From CANLWN01 sp039815505 (lineage in GTDB: Bacteria > Bacteroidota > Bacteroidia > Flavobacteriales > Flavobacteriaceae), in the NCBI GenBank assembly GCA_039815505.1, contig JBCBZE010000255.1, forward strand, positions 1 to 5,265: 5,265 nucleotides of DNA, given 5' to 3'. Each line of letters starts with the position of its first letter. The stretch's first letter is position 1. The position numbers and the translations under genes were made by a program. Shown one piece after another: positions 1 to 5,265 of this stretch. The notes under the pieces are model-generated. The model searched no databases and was not told the origin of the DNA. It was given only the letters and a program-made list of their open reading frames with translations.

Positions 1-70
1 ATCCATGAAAGAGACCACTGATTATTTTACTGCTCTTTTGGAAAAATATAAGGATAAGTTGAACGCATGA
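1..70 (+). CDS. 3' end of a gene, probably a DHH-family phosphoesterase (NrnA-like)
   Basis: An open frame enters from the left edge (first whole codon at base 2) and ends at the TGA at 68-70, giving 22 C-terminal residues that start SMKETTDYF and end KYKDKLNA. The tail resembles the C-terminus of flavobacterial DHH/DHHA1 phosphoesterases (bifunctional oligoribonuclease/PAP phosphatase, NrnA-like), which in my knowledge of these genomes often sit directly upstream of gldI. The visible part holds no catalytic residues, because the DHH motifs lie far upstream, so the assignment rests on tail resemblance and gene order. Its stop overlaps the gldI start as ATGA, which implies one transcript and probable translational coupling. 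Confidence 0.55.
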   Translation, partial: SMKETTDYFTALLEKYKDKLNA

Positions 71-618
71 GGAAGTTATTGACCATATTGCTCCTAATAA
101 GCTTGGTGGGATGCTCGGGACCGGTACCACGTAAACCGGTAGAAGTAAAAACGGGTAGTTTTATTAGGGAATCGGTACAGCGTAACAAAGATTTGTTGGC
201 TCAAGAGCAAAAAAAGATTCAAGATATCATCGCCAAGGATAGTCTACATACGTATCTGGCAAGCGCAAATGGAACATGGTATTATTACCATATCAAAAAT
301 GAGGAGGCCAATTATACCCCACAGCCGGATGACCTGGTCACCTTAAGCTATAATTTGGTAAGTTTTGCCAACGACACCATATATACCAATGAAGATATAG
401 GTATCGTAACCTATAAAGTAGATAAACAAGAATTTTTTCCCGGCCTTAGAAACAGCGTTAAGCTTTTAAGGGAAAATGAGACCGCTACCTTTCTATTTCC
501 CTCTGCCATGGGGTATGGCTATCAAGGGGATAATGAAAAAATTGGTCCTAATGTACTTTTGAAATCAACTATTTCCATAAAAAAAATCGTAAAACAAGAG
601 GATAGCATCCAAAATTAA
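67..618 (+). CDS. gldI: GldI, gliding-motility FKBP-type peptidyl-prolyl isomerase-like lipoprotein
   Basis: This 183-residue protein has a lipoprotein signal: a basic N-terminus (RK), a hydrophobic core and the lipobox L13-V-G-C16. Lipidation at Cys16 would anchor it in the envelope facing the periplasm. A charged helical stretch (about 32-58) precedes an FKBP-fold domain at about 88-174, recognisable from VTLSYNL, FFPGLRNSV and AMGYGYQG. Length, lipobox and domain match GldI, which is required for gliding in Flavobacterium johnsoniae and is thought to help fold envelope components of the gliding and type IX secretion machinery. Aligned by eye with human FKBP12, Tyr26, Tyr82 and Ile91 are kept (Y95, Y150, I159), but Asp37, Trp59 and Phe99 become T107 (or Y106), L127 and S167. 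Isomerase activity may therefore be weak, and a chaperone role is possible. The start is set by the ATGA overlap with the upstream gene, and the next gene begins 10 bases after the stop. The gene alone does not prove that the organism glides. Confidence 0.9.
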   Translation: MRKLLTILLLISLVGCSGPVPRKPVEVKTGSFIRESVQRNKDLLAQEQKKIQDIIAKDSLHTYLASANGTWYYYHIKNEEANYTPQPDDLVTLSYNLVSFANDTIYTNEDIGIVTYKVDKQEFFPGLRNSVKLLRENETATFLFPSAMGYGYQGDNEKIGPNVLLKSTISIKKIVKQEDSIQN

Positions 619-628
619 ATACATACTT

Positions 629-1756
629 ATGAAACATATGAATAAAGCCTGCCTAACACTTATTGCAATAACCATGATATTGATGAGTTGCAAATCTAGC
701 CAAAGGGCCGACTTGGGCGATGGTCTTTTTGCGGATATACAAACCAATAAAGGGGATATTATATTAAAATTGGAACATGAAAAAACACCAATAACCGTTG
801 CCAACTTTGTTTCGCTGGCGGAAGGCACCAATCCTTTTGTAAGTGATCAATTCAAAGAAAAAAAGTATTATGAAGGTGTTATTTTTCATAGGGTCATAAA
901 GGATTTTATGATCCAGGGCGGAGATCCAACGGGAACTGGCAGCGGAAGCCCGGGCTATAAATTCAAGGACGAGTTCAACGATTCCCTAAGCCATTACAAA
1001 AAGGGAATTTTATCCATGGCCAATTCCGGGCCAACTACCAATGGCAGTCAGTTTTTTATCACACATAAAGAAACGCCCTTTTTAGACGGAAGACATACAG
1101 TTTTCGGCGAAGTGGTAGAAGGATTGAGCGTAGTGGATTCCATTGCCAACGTACCCACTTCCAAAGAACCGGCAAAGAGGGATAGACCAACAACGGATGT
1201 GGTCATGAACAAGGTAGAGATTATTCGCAATGGAAAAGCAGCCAAAAAGTTCGATGCGGTGCAAGTGATGACCGATTATTTTGCCGAAGAGGAAGCAAGG
1301 GTTAAAGCCATGGAAAAGATGAAGGCCGATTTTGTTACGGAATTCGCCCAGCAAAAAGAGGTAGCGGAAGAACTGCCATCGGGCTTAAAAATCTATTCGT
1401 TGACCGCAGGAGATGGGGAAAAACCCAAAGTAGGACAAAAAGTATTGGTGAACTATGCAGGTTGGCTCACCAATGGAAATTTGTTCGATAGCAATTATGA
1501 AGATCTTGCTACTAAATTTGGCAAGTATGATGAAAGAAGAAAATTAGGTGGTGGTTACAATCCAACTCCCATGCCCTATAGCCCGGATGCCAGTCTTATC
1601 GCAGGCTTTAAGGAAGCATTGTTGTCCATGAAAGTGGGCGATAAGGTAAGGGTATTCATTCCACCACATTTAGGATACGGTCCACAAGGGGGTGGACCTA
1701 TACCACCCAACGCGGATTTAATCTTTGATCTGGAAATTACTGGGCTAGCAGAGTAA
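629..1756 (+). CDS. Dual-domain peptidyl-prolyl isomerase lipoprotein (cyclophilin + FKBP)
   Basis: This 375-residue envelope lipoprotein carries two unrelated prolyl cis-trans isomerase folds. The signal peptide ends at lipobox L18-M-S-C21. A cyclophilin domain spans about 33-200, with FHRV at 86-89, FMIQGGDP at 93-100, SMANSGP at 129-135, SQFFIT at 140-145 and LDGRHTVFG at 152-160. R88, F93, M94, Q96, N132, F143 and H156 match CypA R55, F60, M61, Q63, N102, F113 and H126. CypA Trp121 is F151, as in E. coli PpiA. A charged, probably helical linker (about 205-247) leads to an FKBP domain (about 248-374) with pocket residues Y276, F286, D287, I324, F327, Y350, I358 and F366. The stretch between D287 and L323 is about 18 residues longer than in FKBP12. 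Cyclophilin-FKBP fusions (dual-family immunophilins) are known, including from flavobacteria. ATG 638 is an alternative start that keeps the signal peptide. It likely shares gldI's transcript, 10 bases downstream, and is the last gene before a terminator. Confidence 0.93.
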   Translation: MKHMNKACLTLIAITMILMSCKSSQRADLGDGLFADIQTNKGDIILKLEHEKTPITVANFVSLAEGTNPFVSDQFKEKKYYEGVIFHRVIKDFMIQGGDPTGTGSGSPGYKFKDEFNDSLSHYKKGILSMANSGPTTNGSQFFITHKETPFLDGRHTVFGEVVEGLSVVDSIANVPTSKEPAKRDRPTTDVVMNKVEIIRNGKAAKKFDAVQVMTDYFAEEEARVKAMEKMKADFVTEFAQQKEVAEELPSGLKIYSLTAGDGEKPKVGQKVLVNYAGWLTNGNLFDSNYEDLATKFGKYDERRKLGGGYNPTPMPYSPDASLIAGFKEALLSMKVGDKVRVFIPPHLGYGPQGGGPIPPNADLIFDLEITGLAE

Positions 1757-1776
1757 TATTTATATACCGCTTATTG

Positions 1777-1823
1777 AAGTCGAGAGCCTTAATCCCTATC
1801 ATTAAAAGGCTCTCGACTTTTTT
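1777..1823 (+). terminator. Rho-independent terminator of the gldI-PPIase operon
   Basis: A perfect 14-bp inverted repeat (AAGTCGAGAGCCTT at 1777-1790, AAGGCTCTCGACTT at 1806-1819) encloses a 15-base loop and runs into six T residues (1818-1823). It lies 20 bases after the isomerase stop codon. On the minus strand the same stem is followed by CTTCAATAAG, a poor U-tract, so it mainly serves the rightward operon. It could still act weakly on pepD transcripts, which end 34 bases to its right. Confidence 0.92.
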
Positions 1824-1857
1824 ACAATGGGCAATTGACCTTTTATTAGGTACACTT

Positions 1858-3315
1858 TTACTTTTCAGGAATATGTTTTAGCACCTCTAGAACAAACTTC
1901 CAAAACTTCTGCACCGAAGAAATACACACCCTTTCATCCGGGGAATGGGCTCCTTTTATGGTAGGTCCAAAACTAATCATATCCATATCGGGATAGTTTT
2001 GTCCTAAAATACCACATTCCAGCCCTGCATGGCAGGCCACTACTTTCGGTTTTTCCTTAAATAAACCGGTATACCGTTTTTCCAAAACTTTTAAAATAGC
2101 AGAATCCGGATCTGGTTTCCAGCCGGGGTAGTCTCCCCCAAATTGCACTTCAAAACCGGCCAATTCAAAAACGGATTTCAAGGAAGTGGCCAAATCCATT
2201 TTAGCAGAATTCACGGAAGAACGAGTTAAACAGCCAATTGTAATTTTTCCATCTTTTACGGCTACCCTAGCTATATTGTTAGAGGTCTCTACTAAGTCCT
2301 CTATTGAAGTACTCATGGCATAAACACCGTTCTTAGCCGAATAAATAGCTTTTAGAAATTTTTCCTGTGCCCCGAGACCCATAACTTTTTTAGGTACTTT
2401 ATCTAGCGTACAGTCTATGTTCAATTCCGGTTCTACAGGCCCTAATTCATCTTTAATGGTTTTTATCCACAGCTGGAAATCCGTTTTAAACGAATCCGCA
2501 TGTGCCTTATCTACTACTATTTTGGCATAACTTTCCCTTGGAATGGCGTTCCGCAATCCCCCACCATCGATTTCTGAAATACGTATGTTATACTTCTCGG
2601 TTCCATTGTATAATAGCCTATTCATTATTTTATTGGCATTGCCCAAACCTTTATGAATATCTATCCCGCTATGACCGCCTTGAAGCCCCATAACTTTAAT
2701 TACGTAGGCGACGACTCCTCTAGGAATTGTTTTCTCGTTATAGTTCCTGCTTGCGCTAACATCTATTCCACCAGCGCAACCAATATCTATCTCATCATCC
2801 TCCTCGGTATCCAAGTTCAATAATATCTTACCCTGCAACACATTACCTTCCAACCCCATGGCACCCGTCATTCCTGTTTCTTCGTCAATGGTAAAAAGAG
2901 CTTCCAAAGGGGGGTGGGGAATATCCTTGCTTTCCAATAATGCCATAATAGTAGCTACGCCAAGGCCATTATCCGCACCTAAGGTTGTACCTCTGGCCTT
3001 TACCCAATCCCCGGCAATATACATTTCAATACCTTGGGTGTCAAAATCAAAGTCCGTATCGGCGTTTTTTTGATGCACCATATCCAAATGGGATTGGAGG
3101 GTCACGACCGGCCTATTTAACAAACCTGCTGCAGGTTTTCTAATAATTACGTTCCCGACGGCATCTTTTAGAGTTTCAAGTCCTAGGGAATTTCCAAAAT
3201 CCAACATAAATTGTATGACCCGTTCTTCCTTTTTTGATGGCCGGGGCACGGCATTAAGGTCTGCAAATTTATTCCAGACCGGTTTTGGTTCCAGCAAACG
3301 CACTTCTTCATTCAT
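1858..3315 (-). CDS. pepD: Aminoacyl-histidine dipeptidase (cytosolic beta-Ala-His dipeptidase, M20 family)
   Basis: This intact 485-residue zinc aminopeptidase has no signal peptide and is expected in the cytosol. It cleaves dipeptides such as Xaa-His (carnosine-like substrates) and recycles amino acids from peptides. M20 motifs appear in order: SHLDMVHQ (75-82; ligand H76, catalytic-site D78), GTTLGADNG (109-117; bridging D115), DEETG (144-148; general base E145, ligand E146), LNLDTEE (166-172; ligand D169), CHAGLECG (428-435) and GAHSPDE (455-461; ligand H457). These sit four positions before the PepD ligands numbered 80, 119, 150, 173 and 461 in the characterised enzymes, so the metal site is complete. 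The lid/dimerisation domain is roughly 195-395, with GGHSG at 213-217 at its start. The length is normal for the family. MNEEVRLLEPK is the usual start, and a -7-like element lies 22 bases upstream. It is convergent with the gldI operon and divergent from the DUF3810 gene, so probably monocistronic. Confidence 0.95.
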   Translation of the reverse strand: MNEEVRLLEPKPVWNKFADLNAVPRPSKKEERVIQFMLDFGNSLGLETLKDAVGNVIIRKPAAGLLNRPVVTLQSHLDMVHQKNADTDFDFDTQGIEMYIAGDWVKARGTTLGADNGLGVATIMALLESKDIPHPPLEALFTIDEETGMTGAMGLEGNVLQGKILLNLDTEEDDEIDIGCAGGIDVSASRNYNEKTIPRGVVAYVIKVMGLQGGHSGIDIHKGLGNANKIMNRLLYNGTEKYNIRISEIDGGGLRNAIPRESYAKIVVDKAHADSFKTDFQLWIKTIKDELGPVEPELNIDCTLDKVPKKVMGLGAQEKFLKAIYSAKNGVYAMSTSIEDLVETSNNIARVAVKDGKITIGCLTRSSVNSAKMDLATSLKSVFELAGFEVQFGGDYPGWKPDPDSAILKVLEKRYTGLFKEKPKVVACHAGLECGILGQNYPDMDMISFGPTIKGAHSPDERVCISSVQKFWKFVLEVLKHIPEK

Positions 3316-3336
3316 ATAATTAAGTTATCTTATTCC

Positions 3337-3344
3337 CAAAAATA
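3337..3344 (-). promoter_or_regulatory. Candidate -7 promoter element for pepD
   Basis: Read on the minus strand this is TATTTTTG, an exact match to the Bacteroidota -7 consensus TAnnTTTG. It ends 21 bases before the pepD ATG, which would give a short leader of about 15 bases. I found no TTTG or TTG at the expected distance upstream for the -33 box, so the call rests on the -7 element and its position. The leader has no clear Shine-Dalgarno sequence, which is normal for this phylum. Confidence 0.42.
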
Positions 3345-3377
3345 CATATAGAAAAGGGACTTTGGATCATTAATACC

Positions 3378-3385
3378 TATTTTTG
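3378..3385 (+). promoter_or_regulatory. Candidate -7 promoter element for the DUF3810 gene
   Basis: TATTTTTG matches the Bacteroidota -7 consensus TAnnTTTG exactly. A TTTG at 3361-3364 could be a -33 box, but the 13-base spacing is shorter than the roughly 17-23 bases usual in flavobacteria. The element ends only five bases before the ATG at 3391, so if it is used the transcript would be leaderless or nearly so. In an AT-rich spacer a chance match is possible. Confidence 0.33.
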
Positions 3386-3390
3386 ATGTA

Positions 3391-4458
3391 ATGAATTCAA
3401 GGCTAAAAAACGGTATTGCACTTTCCCTTATTCCACAAATCATACTGGTAAAGTGGCTAGGGAGTTATCCTGAATTGATAGAAGCATATTATAGTAAGGG
3501 GGTATACCCGGTGATTTCCGGTTTTTTCAGATCTATTTTAGGCTGGGTCCCATTTTCTGTTGGTGATATAGTCTATGCCTCCCTACTATTTTTGGCCATA
3601 AGATATCTCTATCTAAAGCGGAGTTATATTAAGCAAAGGCCCCAAATTTTTTTAAGAAATATGGTTGTAGTACTATCTATAGCATATTTTACATTTCATT
3701 TGCTATGGGGCCTCAATTACTACCGGAAACCCATTTCCGAGACTTTACATATTACGGAAACGTATTCCAAACGGGAATTAAGTGTTTTTGTAGAGAATCT
3801 CATAAAAAAAACAAATAAAATTCATTTGAGTATCACGGCAGACTCCCTAGAAAAAGTGGAGATTCCGTATAATCAAAGTGAAGTGCGAAAAAAAACCGTT
3901 CAAGGCTACGAAAAACTTAAGAAAAGGTTTCCCTTTTTAAAGTATGAACGCCCCAGTTTAAAAAATTCCGTGTTTAGTGTTCCACTCACCTATATGGGGT
4001 ATGGGGGTTACCTAAATCCTTTTACCAATGAAGCCCAGGTAAACGCTAAACTACCCAACTTTAGATTTCCCGTCGTCTGTGGCCATGAGGTAGGTCATCA
4101 AGTAGGATATTCGGCCGAAAACGAGACCAATTTTATTGGCTATCTAGTCACTGCCAATAATGATGATATCTATTTTCAATATGCCGCAAACGCCTACGCG
4201 CTAGGTTATTGTTTAAGTGCCATTAGACGAAAGGACGTAGCCGCTTTTGAAAAATTATACTCCCAACTAAACCTGGGCGTAAAGAAAAATTTTCAGGAAA
4301 TAGCCGATTTTTGGGAAGCGCATGAAAACCCTTTGGAGCCCGTGTTTAAATCCGTATTCAATTCATTTCTAAAGATCAACGATCAAGAGGATGGGATTAA
4401 AAGCTATGGCAAAGTAGTGGCCCTTTTGGTAACCTATCACAAAAAGCATCCGCTGTAG
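3391..4458 (+). CDS. DUF3810 family membrane protein, putative zinc metallopeptidase
   Basis: This 355-residue protein has an N-terminal membrane region with three probable helices (about 8-24, 57-75 and 90-108). It then shows the WGLNYYR motif (106-112) that I recognise from the DUF3810 family, followed by a soluble domain. That domain carries CGHEVGHQVGY (230-240): H232, E233 and H236 form an HExxH zinc-binding and catalytic motif. E243 or E245 in the following AENETNF stretch could be the third zinc ligand. The family is uncharacterised as far as I know. The motif points to a membrane-anchored peptidase of the HExxH class, but substrate and even activity are unproven. No residue of the core motif is missing and the frame is intact. 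No in-frame ATG follows 3391 until codon 91, so 3391 is the best start. It is divergent from pepD across 75 bases and convergent with the next gene, hence probably monocistronic. Confidence 0.82.
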   Translation: MNSRLKNGIALSLIPQIILVKWLGSYPELIEAYYSKGVYPVISGFFRSILGWVPFSVGDIVYASLLFLAIRYLYLKRSYIKQRPQIFLRNMVVVLSIAYFTFHLLWGLNYYRKPISETLHITETYSKRELSVFVENLIKKTNKIHLSITADSLEKVEIPYNQSEVRKKTVQGYEKLKKRFPFLKYERPSLKNSVFSVPLTYMGYGGYLNPFTNEAQVNAKLPNFRFPVVCGHEVGHQVGYSAENETNFIGYLVTANNDDIYFQYAANAYALGYCLSAIRRKDVAAFEKLYSQLNLGVKKNFQEIADFWEAHENPLEPVFKSVFNSFLKINDQEDGIKSYGKVVALLVTYHKKHPL

Positions 4459-4607
4459 TTTTTAAAAATGACGCACCGATCTTACGATCAGAATACTTCA
4501 TTCATTTTTCATTAAATTAACTATGCATGTAGAACCATAACAAATAGTAAATCTTTTTTGTTCAAGAACTTAAAGGGTTTAAGGAATTGGTTCGCGCCCT
4601 TGATCTC
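4459..4607. other. Convergent intergenic gap with no convincing terminator
   Basis: This 149-base AT-rich spacer separates the 3' ends of the DUF3810 and DUF6503-like genes. It contains the perfect palindrome TTTTTAAAAA (4459-4468), a six-T run (4554-4559) and a small hairpin CTTAAA-GGG-TTTAAG (4569-4583). None combines a stable GC-containing stem with a following T-run on either strand. I see no small gene in it with a credible start and family resemblance. Confidence 0.5.
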
Positions 4608-5265
4608 CTATTGCCCTTTAACCTTTACAATTTTGGCCATAGCGGGTCTTGCAAAAAAGTCTTCGGATATAGCGGTCTCCTTCAAAACCACGTTCTCAAA
4701 AGAAACCGTACTCTTAGCTTCCTTTATATCCCTATCGTCATAGGCATGCCATGTAATGGATTTAGGAAGCATTACATTGGATACCTGCATCCAATCATTA
4801 TAGCGAATCCATTTCACATTTTCTGACACTTCTCCTGTTCTATAGGTAACGGTGTAGCCCAACCAAGCCATTTCATAGGTTTCAGGGTCATAATGTACAA
4901 AGTACTCATCCTTGGGCGAGGTTCCTACGTCGGCATTATAACTTATTCGGATACCCGGATAGGATTTGTCTTCGAACACCAAATCCGATGTATCACTATA
5001 AATAATACCATCATCAGCGATAATAAAGGGCATGGCATAGAAATAAAACATGAGGTTATGATAAAATACCGCATCTCCTTTATAGGTTTCGTTTACATCT
5101 AAAAGCCAAACATGTTCACCATCAAAACCCATAGAAAAATCTGGAGTATCTATTCTATCCTTTCTAGAATATAAGTTAGTAGTATGTGTTTCTTTATTGC
5201 TGGATTTTGGCATATCATAGATTAAACTTTGCTTGTTCTTCCAATTGGCCAGTCCGCCGTGGGCA
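4608..5265 (-). CDS. DUF6503-like protein, 5' end cut by the window edge
   Basis: The leftward frame stays open to the right edge and ends with TAG at 4610-4608, giving 218 visible C-terminal residues. The visible part begins AHGGLANWKNKQSLIYDM, so the ATG at 5213-5211 (the M of YDM) is internal and the real start lies outside the window. Other landmarks are SMGFDGEHVWLL (44-55 of the visible part), FYHNLMFYFYAMPF (67-80), DEYFVHYDPETYEMAWLGYTV (119-139), KWIRYNDW (151-158) and LPKSITW (166-172). The rich aromatic, beta-strand pattern and these motifs match my memory of DUF6503, a family common in Bacteroidota and often predicted to be exported or a lipoprotein. The signal sequence cannot be seen here. 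Its function is unknown. A LolA/LolB-like lipid-binding barrel is a loose structural guess only. It is convergent with the DUF3810 gene. Confidence 0.75.
   Translation of the reverse strand, partial: AHGGLANWKNKQSLIYDMPKSSNKETHTTNLYSRKDRIDTPDFSMGFDGEHVWLLDVNETYKGDAVFYHNLMFYFYAMPFIIADDGIIYSDTSDLVFEDKSYPGIRISYNADVGTSPKDEYFVHYDPETYEMAWLGYTVTYRTGEVSENVKWIRYNDWMQVSNVMLPKSITWHAYDDRDIKEAKSTVSFENVVLKETAISEDFFARPAMAKIVKVKGQ

Noticed and set aside
565..1354. Minus-strand open frames of 65-90 codons (565-831, 1048-1245, 1082-1354) across the gldI end and the isomerase gene.
   Set aside because: They are antisense shadows of well-supported coding sequence, with no recognisable protein features.
2502..3073. 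Plus-strand open frames of 63 and 71 codons (2502-2693 and 2858-3073) inside pepD.
   Set aside because: They lie wholly antisense to a gene with complete M20 motifs and show no domain or signal of their own.
4477..4489. Repeated CGATC/CGAT around CTTA (CGATCTTACGATC) just after the DUF3810 gene, considered as an operator or hairpin.
   Set aside because: GATC is itself a palindrome, so the symmetry is trivial. The stem would be only four base pairs and nothing follows it.
4554..4583. Possible terminator made of a six-T run and the hairpin CTTAAA-GGG-TTTAAG between the convergent genes.
   Set aside because: The stem is AT-rich and short. On the plus strand the T-run comes before the hairpin, and on the minus strand the hairpin is followed by TTCTTGAAC, not a U-tract.
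4558..5102. Plus-strand open frames of 61-79 codons (4558-4743, 4587-4826, 4893-5102) over the DUF6503-like gene.
   Set aside because: They overlap a minus-strand gene with clear family motifs, and two of them overlap each other.
1..5265. Search for a defence system, mobile element, CRISPR array, tRNA or riboswitch.
   Set aside because: No tandem or dispersed repeats, transposase motifs, tRNA-like folds or long structured leaders were seen; the genes are ordinary flavobacterial chromosomal families.

Overview
The window looks like chromosomal housekeeping sequence from a member of the Flavobacteriaceae (phylum Bacteroidota), probably a marine genus. The evidence is a gliding-motility lipoprotein gene (gldI), a cyclophilin-FKBP fusion lipoprotein, genes of the DUF3810 and DUF6503 families that I know mainly from this phylum, starts without clear Shine-Dalgarno sequences, and matches to the Bacteroidota -7 promoter element TAnnTTTG. 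The DNA is moderately AT-rich throughout. I see no mobile element, tRNA, rRNA or CRISPR array.

Layout. Bases 1-1756 are the end of a rightward operon: the last 22 codons of a gene that resembles the DHH-family phosphoesterase (NrnA-like) found upstream of gldI in flavobacteria, then gldI (joined by an ATGA stop/start overlap), then, 10 bases on, a two-domain peptidyl-prolyl isomerase lipoprotein. A strong intrinsic terminator (1777-1823) closes it. Bases 1858-3315 encode, leftward, an intact cytosolic aminoacyl-histidine dipeptidase (PepD, M20 family). A 75-base divergent spacer (3316-3390) with a perfect TATTTTTG on each strand separates it from a rightward membrane protein of the DUF3810 family (3391-4458), which carries an HEVGH zinc-peptidase-like motif. 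After a 149-base convergent gap without a convincing terminator comes a leftward DUF6503-like gene (4608-5265) whose start lies beyond the right edge.

How the genes fit together. The left operon places two envelope lipoproteins with prolyl-isomerase folds side by side. GldI has lost several standard FKBP pocket residues, while the fusion protein keeps both active sites largely intact. This suggests a division of labour in envelope protein folding that may serve gliding or type IX secretion; that link is inference. PepD, DUF3810 and DUF6503 are separate transcription units here, and nothing in the sequence ties them into one pathway. I did not find a clearly novel system. The best leads are the two immunophilins and the uncharacterised DUF3810 putative metallopeptidase.
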